Origin: Hydrogenophaga pseudoflava
GTDB taxonomy: Bacteria > Pseudomonadota > Gammaproteobacteria > Burkholderiales > Burkholderiaceae_C
Assembly (NCBI RefSeq): GCF_031020795.1
Contig: NZ_JAVHJP010000006.1
Span: 248,001-312,000, forward strand
Reading direction: 5' to 3'
DNA length: 64,000 bases
Positions 18,911 to 27,362 of this stretch are shown here, one piece after another. The notes beneath the pieces are model-generated. The model searched no databases. It was not told where the DNA came from and was given only the letters and a program-made list of their open reading frames with translations. The first letter of the stretch is position 1; every line of letters begins with the position of its first letter. The position numbers were made by a program, and so were the translations under genes.

Positions 18911-20281
18911 TTAAGCGGGTTCGGGCACGCTGGGCAGGCCCGACAGCGCCATGGCCAGTTCCTTTTCGTCGTACTGCTCGTCCTTGAGCTCGCCTGCGAA
19001 GTACTTCTGGTAGGCCGCCATGTCGAAGTGGCCGTGGCCGCAGAGGTTGAACAGGATGGTCTCGCTCTTGCCTTCGCGCTTGCAGCGCAGGGCCTCCTCG
19101 ATGGCGCCCTTGACCGCGTGGTTGGCCTCGGGCGCGGGCACGATGCCCTCGGCGCGCGCGAAAGTCACGCCGGCCTCGAAGCACTGGCCCTGGGTGTAGG
19201 CCACGGCGTCGAGCAGGCCCAGCTCCTTGCAGTGGCTCACCAGCGGTGCCATGCCGTGGTAGCGCAGGCCGCCGGCGTGGAAGCCCGGCGGCGTGAAGGT
19301 GCTGCCCAGGGTGTGCATCTTGGTCAGCGGCGTCATGTGCCCGGTGTCGCCGAAGTCGTAGGCGTACTTGCCGCGCGTGAGCGACGGGCAGGCCGCCGGC
19401 TCGACCGCCACGATGCGCGACTGGCGGCCGCCGCGCAGGGCGTGGCCGATGAAGGGGAAGGCAATGCCCGCGAAGTTCGACCCGCCACCGGTGCAGCCGA
19501 CCACCACGTCCGGCCAGGCGTCGGCCATCTGCAACTGTTCCATGGCTTCGAGGCCGATGATGGTCTGGTGCATCAGCACGTGGTTGAGCACCGAGCCCAG
19601 CGCGTACTTGGTGTCCTCGCGCTGCACCGCCAGCTCAACCGCTTCGGAAATCGCGATGCCCAGGCTGCCGGGGTGGTCGGGTCGCTGGGCCAGCACGCTG
19701 CGGCCGTATTCGGTCTGGTTCGACGGTGAGGGCAGGCAGCGCGCGCCGTAGGTTTCCATCACCGCGCGGCGGTAGGGCTTCTGGTCGTAGGACACGCGCA
19801 CCTGGAACACCAGCACTTCGAGGTCGAACAGCGAGCCCGCGAACGACAGCGAGGTGCCCCACTGGCCGGCGCCGGTCTCGGTGGTCAGGCGCTTGACGCC
19901 CGCCTGTTTGTTGTAGAAGGCCTGCGGGATGGCGGTGTTGGGCTTGTGGCTGCCGGCAGGGCTGACGCCTTCGTACTTGTAGAAGATCTTGGCCGGCGTG
20001 CCGAGCGCCTTCTCCAGCCGGTGGGCGCGGTACAGCGGCGCCGGGCGCCAGAGCCGGTAGATGTCGCGCACCGGTTCGGGAATCTCGATCTCGCGCTCGG
20101 TGCTGACCTCCTGCATGATCAGCTCCATCGGGAACAGCGGCGCCAGGTCGTCGGGTCCGATGGGCTGCAGGGTGCCGGGGTGCAGCACGGCGGGCAGCGC
20201 CTTGGGCAGGTCGGCCTGGATGTTGTACCAGAACTTGGGCATCTGGCTTTCGTCGAGCAGGTACTTGGTCTGCAGGTTCAT
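18911..20281 (-). CDS. TrpB2-type PLP-dependent tryptophan synthase beta chain
   Basis: A 456-aa homologue of the TrpB2 branch of tryptophan synthase beta subunits, which usually act without TrpA. Visible are the PLP lysine in GSHKPNTA, the catalytic Glu in TETGAGQWG, the phosphate loop GCTGGGSNF and the C-terminal LCGHGHFD. The ATG at 20281 has GAGGAG 8 bases upstream, and the upstream open frame is ignored. No trpA or other trp gene is nearby. Biochemical work on TrpB2 enzymes reports use of O-phosphoserine, so the convergent serB gene acts on a shared substrate; whether that applies here is an inference. Confidence 0.88.
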   Translation of the reverse strand: MNLQTKYLLDESQMPKFWYNIQADLPKALPAVLHPGTLQPIGPDDLAPLFPMELIMQEVSTEREIEIPEPVRDIYRLWRPAPLYRAHRLEKALGTPAKIFYKYEGVSPAGSHKPNTAIPQAFYNKQAGVKRLTTETGAGQWGTSLSFAGSLFDLEVLVFQVRVSYDQKPYRRAVMETYGARCLPSPSNQTEYGRSVLAQRPDHPGSLGIAISEAVELAVQREDTKYALGSVLNHVLMHQTIIGLEAMEQLQMADAWPDVVVGCTGGGSNFAGIAFPFIGHALRGGRQSRIVAVEPAACPSLTRGKYAYDFGDTGHMTPLTKMHTLGSTFTPPGFHAGGLRYHGMAPLVSHCKELGLLDAVAYTQGQCFEAGVTFARAEGIVPAPEANHAVKGAIEEALRCKREGKSETILFNLCGHGHFDMAAYQKYFAGELKDEQYDEKELAMALSGLPSVPEPA

Positions 20282-20414
20282 GGCGGCTCTCCTCGTGAAG
20301 TGGAACAAGGTGTGGACAGCGAACCGGGCCATTCTGGAAGCGGGCCGCCGCGCAGACCATCCGAAGAACGAACGCGGGTATCCGATAAGTGAAAAACCCC
20401 GGGTAATCACTAAC

Positions 20415-21464
20415 ATGCCCCGCATGGCACCCAGCCCAGCGCCCTCCCCCCGACCGCTCGCCGCGCCCGCGTGGCTGGACCGGGCCGCCCCCAGTGGTCC
20501 GGCCTGGGCGCCGCTGTCGGTGCTGGCCTCCGACGACCTCGACGAAACCCGCGAGCAGATCGCGCGCATCTACAAGCCGCACGAGCTGTCGGTGATCGGC
20601 GGCCGCCAGCGCGTGCGCGCCCGCATGCACCACCGCGCCCTCGGCCCCTCGGTCTCGCTCAACCGCCTCGCGCACGGCGCCGCGGTGCGCATCGACCCCG
20701 ACCGGCTGGGCGACTTCTTCCTCGTGCAGATGCCGCTGGCCGGCGAGGCGGCGGTCTGGCACCAGAACGCACGGCACCTCAGCGCCGCTGGCGAGGCCAC
20801 GGTGATCTCGCCGCAGGACGCGGTGCGCATGGAGTGGTCGGGCGACTGCGACCAGTTCATGCTGCGCATCGACCGCCAGCGGCTGCTGCACGTGGCGGCG
20901 GCCCTCAGCGGCAACGAGACCGCCGCCGCCCTGCGCCTGGCACCCCGGCTGGACCTGCGCCAGGGGTCGGGCGCGCACTGGTGGCAGCTGATGCACTACC
21001 TCGCCGCACTGCTGCAGCCCGGCGGCGAACACCCGTCCTCGGGGCTGCACACCGCCATGCTGGAAGACCATGTGCTGGCCATGCTGCTGCGGGTCGCCTG
21101 GGCGCCGGCCACGGTGAGCCGCGCCCCCGCCTGTGCGTCGGTACCTCGGCTGCGGCAACTGGAGGACCACATCGAGGCCCACCTCGACCAGCCACTGACC
21201 GTGGCCGACCTGGCGCGAGCGGTCAACAGCAGCGTGCGCCTGGTGCAGCAGCTGTTCGCCCGCGAGCGCGGCACCACGCCGATGGCGCACATCCGGCGCC
21301 TGCGGCTGGAACGCGTGCGGCACGACCTGCTGCATCCGGGCACGGACACCCGGGTGCTGCAGACCGCGGCGCGCTGGGGCTTCGAGCACCCCGGCCGCTT
21401 TGCCGCAGCCTACCAGCAGGCCTACGGCGAAAGCCCCAGCACCACCTTGGCGCGGAGCCGCTGA
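20415..21464 (+). CDS. AraC-family transcriptional regulator
   Basis: A 349-aa regulator with an AraC_binding_2-type N-terminal sensor domain (LSVIGGRQRVRARMHH; FFLVQMPLAGEAAVW) and a C-terminal double helix-turn-helix around residues 245-345 (VADLARAVNSSVRLVQQLFARERG and TAARWGFEHPGRFAAAYQQAYGESP). It diverges from the trpB2 gene, with 133 bases between, and probably controls it. AGTGA and TCACT half-sites 14 bases apart (20386-20409) lie directly before its ATG; no ribosome site is visible. Confidence 0.88.
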   Translation: MPRMAPSPAPSPRPLAAPAWLDRAAPSGPAWAPLSVLASDDLDETREQIARIYKPHELSVIGGRQRVRARMHHRALGPSVSLNRLAHGAAVRIDPDRLGDFFLVQMPLAGEAAVWHQNARHLSAAGEATVISPQDAVRMEWSGDCDQFMLRIDRQRLLHVAAALSGNETAAALRLAPRLDLRQGSGAHWWQLMHYLAALLQPGGEHPSSGLHTAMLEDHVLAMLLRVAWAPATVSRAPACASVPRLRQLEDHIEAHLDQPLTVADLARAVNSSVRLVQQLFARERGTTPMAHIRRLRLERVRHDLLHPGTDTRVLQTAARWGFEHPGRFAAAYQQAYGESPSTTLARSR

Positions 21465-21474
21465 GCCTGATTTT

Positions 21475-21807
21475 TCAGTTCCTCCGGTTGTGCTTCTTTC
21501 GGTGGATGTTCCGGCTCGCCCGGTCCTGCGCGTGCTCCATGCGCACCGCCTCCCGGCCCGTGACCTTGCCGTCACTCTCCATGCGGTGCTCCATGTTGGC
21601 GATGTGCTGCTGCTGGTGTTCCAGGCGCTTTTCTTCGCGCCGTGTCAGCTGGCCCGAGGCCACGCCCTGGTCGATGCGTTCGGCCTGCCGCGCCTGGCGG
21701 TTGTCGACGCGCCGGGCCTGGCGCTCGGCCGGCGTCATGGCCTGGGCGGCGGTGACGGCGCCCAGCACCAGGACCGATGCGGTGAGGGGTTTGAGCCAGA
21801 ATGACAT
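21475..21807 (-). CDS. Small exported basic protein, unknown family
   Basis: A 110-aa protein with signal peptide MSFWLKPLTASVLVLGAVTAAQA and a mature part made of two related helical stretches: GVASGQLTRREEKRLEHQQ and SDGKVTGREAVRMEHAQ. It is very rich in Arg, Gln and His and ends in a basic tail. GGAGG lies 8 bases before the ATG at 21807. It diverges from the DUF3106/ECF sigma operon. I do not recognise a named family; a periplasmic role is likely. Confidence 0.72.
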   Translation of the reverse strand: MSFWLKPLTASVLVLGAVTAAQAMTPAERQARRVDNRQARQAERIDQGVASGQLTRREEKRLEHQQQHIANMEHRMESDGKVTGREAVRMEHAQDRASRNIHRKKHNRRN

Positions 21808-21987
21808 GGTGGTTTTCCTCCTAGGTGGTGCACGGACCACCCCGGCCCGTGTGCCTGTTGAACCGCGGCCGCCCCGCACGCCTTACGGGCCGACGTCCAT
21901 GGCCGAGAAAAACAGTCGGAAAAGCGTAAGTACCACGGACTCCGGAGGTTGAACCGGTGCCGCCCCACTGTCTTTTCCATCCGCTCC

Positions 21988-22437
21988 ATGCCGTTACGGT
22001 TCCATCGACTGCTGTCTTGCTGCCTGCTGGCTCTGGCCACACATGGCCTACCCGCGCAGGCCGCGCCGGTGCCTGTGCCCGACGCGCAGGAATGGCAGCG
22101 GCTCACACCCGCGCAGCGCCTCCAGCGCCAGGCCGACATCCGCGAGCGGCTCAAACGCGCCACCCCGGAAGAACGGCAGGTGTTCCGCGAGCGGCTGCGT
22201 GCGCTGCTGGTCAGCCTGCCGCCGCACGAACGGCAGGCCCTGATCGACGACGCCCGCGACCGCTGGCAGGCCATGTCACCGGAGGAAAAACGCCGGCTGG
22301 CCGACGAACGCCGCGAGAAGTTGCGCGAGATGACACCCGCCGAACGCAGCGCCCTGCTGCGTGAGCGCCGCGAAACGCTGGAACGGATGACCCCGGCCGA
22401 ACGCCGCGCGCTGCGCGAGAAGCTGCGCACGGAATGA
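21988..22437 (+). CDS. DUF3106 domain exported protein
   Basis: A 149-aa protein starting MPLRFHRLLSCCLLALATHG (signal peptide) and followed by repeated motifs of the type [LM]TPAxR: LTPAQRLQRQ, ATPEERQVF, MSPEEKRRL, MTPAERSAL, MTPAERRAL. This is the DUF3106 family; the repeats recall the LTxxQ motif of Spy/CpxP periplasmic chaperones, a resemblance only. The ATG at 21988 is chosen over a TTG at 21949 that touches its own ribosome site. The stop overlaps the sigma factor start by 4 bases. Confidence 0.75.
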   Translation: MPLRFHRLLSCCLLALATHGLPAQAAPVPVPDAQEWQRLTPAQRLQRQADIRERLKRATPEERQVFRERLRALLVSLPPHERQALIDDARDRWQAMSPEEKRRLADERREKLREMTPAERSALLRERRETLERMTPAERRALREKLRTE

Positions 22438-22982
22438 GCAGCGACTGGGCCATGTGGCGCGCCGCCTGCGAGGGACACGAACCCAGCGCGATCCAGCTGG
22501 TGCGCCGCCTCACCCCTCAGGCCATGGGGCTGGCGCGGCAACTTCTGACCAAACCGGAGGACGCCGAAGACGTGGTGCAGGAGTCCTTTCTGCGGCTCTG
22601 GGGTGCCCGGCCGTCCGAGACCGGTGGCGCCGCCCTGGCCACCTACTTCAACACCATCGTGATCAACCGTTGCAAGACCTGGCTCGTCCGGCGCCGAGAA
22701 CTGAGCACCGACCCCGAACAGCTGGCCGAATGGATCGACGCCGGTCCGGCTGGCTGCGACGCCAGCGGTCCCGCCGGTGAGTGCCTGGATGCACGCAGGC
22801 TGCAGGCCGCCATGCTCCGGCTGCCGGCCCGCCAGCGCATGGCCCTGGCCATGTGGGCCTACGCCGATGCGGATGCGGCCGGGATCGCACGCTCACTCGA
22901 ACTCGACACCAACGCCGCCCACCAGCTGCTGCACCGGGCCAAAGCGGCCCTGCGACGATGCCTCCAGGAGACCCCGTCATGA
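22434..22982 (+). CDS. ECF-type RNA polymerase sigma factor
   Basis: A 182-aa sigma-70 family ECF factor. Region 2 contains LLTKPEDAEDVVQESFLRLWGARP and NRCKTWLVRRRE, and region 4 contains LPARQRMALAMWAYADADAAGIARSLELDTNAAHQLLHRAKAALRR. It overlaps the DUF3106 gene upstream and the small membrane-protein gene downstream by 4 bases each (ATGA), making a tightly coupled three-gene operon. No experimentally known promoter target can be read here. Confidence 0.9.
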   Translation: MSSDWAMWRAACEGHEPSAIQLVRRLTPQAMGLARQLLTKPEDAEDVVQESFLRLWGARPSETGGAALATYFNTIVINRCKTWLVRRRELSTDPEQLAEWIDAGPAGCDASGPAGECLDARRLQAAMLRLPARQRMALAMWAYADADAAGIARSLELDTNAAHQLLHRAKAALRRCLQETPS

Positions 22983-23320
22983 ACACTTCCGCCCCCCACG
23001 ACCGCGACACTGGACACGACGAGGCGCTCCGGGAGCAGCTGAAGCACACGCTGGCGCAGGGCACCGACGAAGGCTCCGACGCCCTGCAGGCGCGCGTGCT
23101 CGCGCAATGGCGCCAGGCCCGGCCTCCGGCGGTGATGGCGACCTGGCACGGCCCGCTGGCCTCGTTGCAGGCGGGTTGGCGCCTGCACCCGGTCCTGTGG
23201 ACCGGTGCGCTGGTGGCGCTGGCCATGGCACTGTGGATGCTGCGACCGTCCCAGGACCCCGCGCTGGAGGAGTTGATGCAGCCCGATGTGCTGACACTGA
23301 TCTCCGCCGGGGAACTCTGA
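22979..23320 (+). CDS. Single-pass membrane protein, probable anti-sigma factor
   Basis: A 113-aa protein with a soluble N-terminal half (EALREQLKHTLAQGTDEGS) and one membrane segment at about residues 72-90 (VLWTGALVALAMALWML), then a short acidic tail that would be periplasmic. Size, topology and position directly after the ECF sigma gene fit an anti-sigma factor, possibly DUF3619-like. No zinc-binding HxxxCxxC motif is visible. Confidence 0.65.
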   Translation: MNTSAPHDRDTGHDEALREQLKHTLAQGTDEGSDALQARVLAQWRQARPPAVMATWHGPLASLQAGWRLHPVLWTGALVALAMALWMLRPSQDPALEELMQPDVLTLISAGEL

Positions 23321-23329
23321 AAAGCGCAC

Positions 23330-23689
23330 TCAGCCGCCCGCGCGCTTGACCGAGTGGCCCTGGGCCTTGAGCGCTTCGATCACACGCTCGACGTGGTCGC
23401 CCTGGACCTCGATCACACCGTCCTTGACCGTGCCGCCGCTGCCGCAGAGCGTGCGCAGCTGCTTGCCCAGCGCCGCCACACCCGCCGCATCCAGCGCCGC
23501 ACCTTTGACCACGGTCACCGCCTTGCCGCCCCGACCCTTGGTCTCGCGCGAGACGCGCAGCACGCCATCGCCCTTGGGCGCAGCCGGCTCGCCACAGCGG
23601 CACGAAGCCACCGGCTGGCGGCAGCCCGGGCACATGCGCCCCGATTCGGTCGAATAGACGAGGCCGCCAGAAGAAGGTCGTGATTTCAT
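23330..23689 (-). CDS. yciH: SUI1-family translation factor YciH
   Basis: A 119-aa bacterial homologue of eukaryotic initiation factor eIF1. The N-terminus carries a Cys cluster, CPGCRQPVASCRCG, and the SUI1 domain follows, with RETKGRGGKAVTVVKG and LCGSGGTVKDGVIEVQGDH. I chose the ATG at 23689 because YciH proteins begin shortly before the GxVYST motif (GGLVYSTE). It diverges from the rhlE-type helicase with only 37 bases between start codons. Confidence 0.9.
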   Translation of the reverse strand: MKSRPSSGGLVYSTESGRMCPGCRQPVASCRCGEPAAPKGDGVLRVSRETKGRGGKAVTVVKGAALDAAGVAALGKQLRTLCGSGGTVKDGVIEVQGDHVERVIEALKAQGHSVKRAGG

Positions 23690-23726
23690 GGGCCGGGATC
23701 GTAGCGCGTCACCGACAATCGGGGCC

Positions 23727-24965
23727 ATGCCTTTTTCCTCCCTGGGCCTCGCGCCCGCCCTCGCCCAGGCCGCTGCCGGCCTTGGTTTCAGCGCCCCCAC
23801 CCCCATCCAGACCGAGGCGGTTCCAGCCGTGCTCGCCCGCCGCGATCTGCTGGCCAGCGCCCGCACCGGCTCGGGCAAGACCGCCGCCTACGCCCTACCC
23901 CTGCTGCAGCGCTGGCTGGACAGTGCCGGCATTGGGCCGCGCCGCACCAGGGCGCTGGTGCTGGTGCCCACGCGCGAACTGGCGGCCCAGGTCGGCGAGG
24001 TGCTGCGCTCTCTGGCGCAGGCGCTGCCCCGGCGGCCGAAACTGGTCGTCGCCTTCGGAGGCGTCTCGATCAACCCGCAGCTGATGGCGTTGCGCGGAGG
24101 CGCCGACGTGGTGGTGGCCACGCCCGGCCGGCTGCTGGACCTGGTGGAGCACAACGGCCTGCGGCTGGACGCGCTGGAGCTGCTGGTGCTTGACGAAGCC
24201 GACCGCCTCCTGGACCTGGGCTTTGCGGACGAGCTGGCGCGCGTGCTGGGCCTGCTGCCGGCCAAGCGCCAGAACCTGCTGTTCTCGGCCACGGTGCCTC
24301 CGGCGGTCGAAGCCATGGCGCAACGGTTGCTGCGCGACCCGGTGCGGATCGACGTGCCCACGCCCGAGGGCGACCCGACCGCACCGGTGGTGCAGCAGCG
24401 CGCCTTTGCCGTCGACGAGAAGCGACGCACCCAGCTGCTGCGCCAGCTGATGAAAAACGAAGGCTGGAAGCCGGTGCTGGTGTTCGTCGCCACGCAGTAC
24501 GCGGCCGAGCGGCTGGCCAACAAGCTGCATCAGGGCGAGGTCTACGCCACGGCTTTCCACGGAGGCATGAGTCAGGGCGCGCGACAGGCCACGCTGGACG
24601 AGTTCAAGGCCGGCCGCTGGGACGTGCTGGTCACCACCGACCTGGCCGCGCGCGGCATCCACATCGAAGGCCTGCCGGTGGTGGTGAACTTCGACCTGCC
24701 GCGCTCGGCGGTGGACCATGTGCACCGCATCGGCCGCACCGCCCGAGCGGGGCAGAACGGGCTGGCGGTCAGCTTCGTGACCGCCGCGTCGCTCGCGCAC
24801 TGGCGTCTGATCGAGAAGCGTCAGGGTCTAAGCCTGCCACTGGAGACCGTGGAAGGTTTCGAACCAACCGAGACGCCACCACCGCCGGCCCCGGGCAACG
24901 GGGGCGTCAAGGGCAAGCGCCCCAGCAAGAAGGACAAGCTGCGCGCCCTGGCGGCGAAACCGTAG
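23727..24965 (+). CDS. rhlE: DEAD-box ATP-dependent RNA helicase (RhlE-like)
   Basis: A 412-aa RNA helicase for ribosome assembly or mRNA decay. Visible motifs are Q motif FSAPTPIQTEAV, Walker A ARTGSGKT, PTRELA, TPGRLLD, DEAD in LVLDEADRLLDLGF, SAT, and in the second lobe TTDLAARGIHIEGLPVVVNFD and HRIGRTARAG. The C-terminus is short and Lys-rich. RhlE is the closest subgroup I recognise. Convergent with the DMT transporter. Confidence 0.87.
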   Translation: MPFSSLGLAPALAQAAAGLGFSAPTPIQTEAVPAVLARRDLLASARTGSGKTAAYALPLLQRWLDSAGIGPRRTRALVLVPTRELAAQVGEVLRSLAQALPRRPKLVVAFGGVSINPQLMALRGGADVVVATPGRLLDLVEHNGLRLDALELLVLDEADRLLDLGFADELARVLGLLPAKRQNLLFSATVPPAVEAMAQRLLRDPVRIDVPTPEGDPTAPVVQQRAFAVDEKRRTQLLRQLMKNEGWKPVLVFVATQYAAERLANKLHQGEVYATAFHGGMSQGARQATLDEFKAGRWDVLVTTDLAARGIHIEGLPVVVNFDLPRSAVDHVHRIGRTARAGQNGLAVSFVTAASLAHWRLIEKRQGLSLPLETVEGFEPTETPPPPAPGNGGVKGKRPSKKDKLRALAAKP

Positions 24966-24992
24966 CCCCACGCTCCACCACTGCGCGGGAGG

Positions 24993-25901
24993 TCAGCGGC
25001 GCCGCAGCCCCAGCCACATCACGGTGGCCACCACCAGCAGGCCACCGAGCACCTGCACCGGCGCCACCTGCTGCCCGAGCACCGCCCAGGCCAGCACCAG
25101 CGCAAAGATGGGCTCCACGTTCATGATCGGCGAGCCGCCCACCACGCCCAGCTTGGGAAGCACGGTGAACATGATGGTGAAGGCCGTGCCATAGAGCACC
25201 GTCAGGCCCAACAGGCCCCACCAGCCGGCGGACGCCTGTGGCAGCGACCAGCCTCCCTGCCCCGCCACACCGGCCAGGGCTGCCAGCGCCACGAGGGCCA
25301 TGGTGGCGGCGGTGCGCACACGGCCATCCAGCCCCACCGTTTCGTGCTGCGTGAACACCAGCGCCAGACCGAACGAGGCCGCGGCCGCCAGCGCAAAAGC
25401 CACCCCTGCGCCGATGCGCCCCCAGTGCGCCGAAGCCCCCATCCCCGACGCGGCGCCTGCCACATCCAGGGCCAGCGCCAGCCCCAGCAGCAGCACCGGC
25501 ATGGCGCGCAGCAGCGCGGGCTCCACCCGCTCGGCCTTGAGCGTGCGCGCCCACAGCGCCGTCCACAGCGGGTAGGTGTTGAAGGCCAGCAGCGCCAGTG
25601 CCACCGGCAGACGCGCCACGGCCGAATACAGGCACAGGCTCTGCACACTGATCAGCACGCCGATCTTCAGCAGCGCCCGCTTCTGCCCGGCGGCCAGGTT
25701 CACCGGCACCCCCGCCATGCGCACGATCAGCCAGACCACCAGGGCCGTGGCGCCGCTGCGGAACAGCACCGCGGTGGACACGGTGACTCCGTGGTCAAAG
25801 GCCAGTCGCGCCGCAACGTGGTTGGCGCCCATCATGAAAGCGATGAGCAGCAAGGTGGCGAAAGCGGAACCGGAAAGGGATTTTGTCGAGGGTGCAGACA
25901 T
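24993..25901 (-). CDS. DMT/EamA-family exporter
   Basis: A 302-aa inner-membrane protein with ten predicted hydrophobic helices arranged as two EamA repeats (FATLLLIAFMMGANHVAARLAF at the start; GGSPIMNVEPIFALVLAWAVLGQ in the second half). Such proteins export amino acids, nucleobases or other metabolites; the substrate is not readable. The ATG at 25901 follows the GntR gene by 46 bases on the same strand, so it could be read through from the nitrogen operon. Confidence 0.83.
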   Translation of the reverse strand: MSAPSTKSLSGSAFATLLLIAFMMGANHVAARLAFDHGVTVSTAVLFRSGATALVVWLIVRMAGVPVNLAAGQKRALLKIGVLISVQSLCLYSAVARLPVALALLAFNTYPLWTALWARTLKAERVEPALLRAMPVLLLGLALALDVAGAASGMGASAHWGRIGAGVAFALAAAASFGLALVFTQHETVGLDGRVRTAATMALVALAALAGVAGQGGWSLPQASAGWWGLLGLTVLYGTAFTIMFTVLPKLGVVGGSPIMNVEPIFALVLAWAVLGQQVAPVQVLGGLLVVATVMWLGLRRR

Positions 25902-25947
25902 CGGGCGATTGTGCGCGGCCGGCCCAGAACCAGCCGGCCCACACGGC

Positions 25948-26670
25948 TCACCCCGCCACCGCCTGGCGGGCCAGAAACACCTGGTGCAGCGTGATCTTGC
26001 GCACCTCCACCTGGCTGGACTGGATGTGCGAGCGAAGCAGAAGCTCGGCACGGTCGGCCTTGCGCGCCAGGATGGCGCGCAGGATCTTGGCGTGTTCCTC
26101 GTAGGTCGCGTCGATGCGCATCTGCTTGAGGAAATCGAGCCGCCGGATGATGCGGATGCGCTCGGTCACCTCGTGGTGCACGCGCGCCATTTCGGGGTTG
26201 CCCGCGGCCTGCACCAGGGTTTCGTGGAAGGCTTCGTCCCAGGCGGCCACCTGCGCGGCGTCGCTGCTGCGCTCGCCCACCGGCACCAGCCAGCGCTCCT
26301 TCAGGCCTTCCAGCAAGGGCGATGGTTCGACCGCTTCCTGCTGGCAAAGGCGCTGTGCCGCGGCGGTCTCCAGCACCATGCGCAGGTCGTAGAGCTGGTC
26401 GAAACGGTCGAAGTCGAACGGCAGCACGCGCCAGCCGCTGCGGAACATCACCTCCACCAGCCCTTCCTGCTGCAGGCGGAACAGGGCCTGACGCACCGGC
26501 GTGCGCGAAACCGCCAGGCGGTTGCAGATGTCGTGTTCGCTGAAGCGGTCCCCGGGCACCAGCCGGAAATCGGCAATGTCCCGCTTGAGCTGCGCATAGA
26601 CCTCTTCGGCACGCGAGGGCTGCGAAGAAACGGGATCGATGGGGTGGACGGTCGCGGTGGTGTTGCTCAC
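25948..26670 (-). CDS. GntR-family regulator (FadR subgroup)
   Basis: A 240-aa repressor-type protein with a winged helix at about residues 20-90 (SEHDICNRLAVSRTPVRQALFRLQQEGLVEV) and an all-helical FCD ligand domain (DLRMVLETAAAQRLC; EAFHETLVQAAGN; EEHAKILRAIL). The start is GTG. It is the last gene of the atz-like operon, 9 bases after the cysteine hydrolase, and is the obvious candidate to bind the 30-bp inverted repeat at 37596-37625 and report on an amide substrate or product. Confidence 0.87.
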   Translation of the reverse strand: MSNTTATVHPIDPVSSQPSRAEEVYAQLKRDIADFRLVPGDRFSEHDICNRLAVSRTPVRQALFRLQQEGLVEVMFRSGWRVLPFDFDRFDQLYDLRMVLETAAAQRLCQQEAVEPSPLLEGLKERWLVPVGERSSDAAQVAAWDEAFHETLVQAAGNPEMARVHHEVTERIRIIRRLDFLKQMRIDATYEEHAKILRAILARKADRAELLLRSHIQSSQVEVRKITLHQVFLARQAVAG

Positions 26671-26679
26671 GGAGAAACT

Positions 26680-27360
26680 CTAGCAGTGTTGTCCGGCCAC
26701 CGATCCGAGTGCGGTCAGGACGGCCGCGCTGGGTGCGGTCCAGCCGACGATGCCCCCCTGGGCGCGCAGCATGTCCAGCGTGGCAGCCTTGAAGTGCGGG
26801 AAATAGCTCTCGGTGCAGTCCTCCAGCAGCAGGCTGTCGTAGCCCCGGTCGTTGGCTTCGCGCATGCTGGTCTGCACGCAGACCTCGGTGGTCACGCCCA
26901 TGAACAGCAGGTGGCTGATGCCGTGGTCCTGCAGGATCTCGTGCAGCCCGGTGGCGCAGAAGGCGCCCTTGCCCGGCTTGTCGATCACGATCTCGCCATC
27001 CACCGGCGCGAGCTCGGGAATGATCTGGTTGCCCGGCTCGCCCGCCACGAGGATGCGCCCCATCGGCCCTTGGTCCCCGATGCGCAGCGCGGGGTTGCCG
27101 CGCAGGCGCTTGGCAGGCGGGCAGTCCGAGAGGTCGGGCCGGTGCGCCTCGCGCGTGTGCACCACCAGGCCACCGGCGCCGCGCCAGGCCTGCAGCACCG
27201 CCTGGCAGGCCGGCACGATGGCCGACAGCAGCGACACGTCGTTGCCCAGGGTTTCGCCAAAGCCGCCAGGTTCGATGAAATCGCGCTGCATGTCGATGAT
27301 CACCAGCGCGCTGTGCGCCAGGTCGAACTCGTAGGGGAAGGGTTGTGCCGGGATCAACAT
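26680..27360 (-). CDS. Isochorismatase-family cysteine hydrolase (biuret hydrolase-like paralogue)
   Basis: A 226-aa cytoplasmic amidohydrolase of the BiuH/RutB group. The triad is visible: Asp in IIDMQRDF, Lys in DKPGKGAF and Cys in TTEVCVQT. It closely resembles the enzyme at 28922-29611, including [11 protein letters not shown] and [17 protein letters not shown], but lacks its long N-terminus. The ATG at 27360 has GGAGG 9 bases upstream, inside the end of the ATPase gene. Two related hydrolases in one operon suggest two ureide-like substrates or successive steps; the substrate is unproved. Confidence 0.85.
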   Translation of the reverse strand: MLIPAQPFPYEFDLAHSALVIIDMQRDFIEPGGFGETLGNDVSLLSAIVPACQAVLQAWRGAGGLVVHTREAHRPDLSDCPPAKRLRGNPALRIGDQGPMGRILVAGEPGNQIIPELAPVDGEIVIDKPGKGAFCATGLHEILQDHGISHLLFMGVTTEVCVQTSMREANDRGYDSLLLEDCTESYFPHFKAATLDMLRAQGGIVGWTAPSAAVLTALGSVAGQHC

Positions 27361-27362
27361 GG

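Noticed and set aside
20386..20414. AGTGA-N14-TCACT inverted half-sites before the AraC gene
   Set aside because: Short arms and no second copy in the gap; may be chance, so it is mentioned only in the gene entry.
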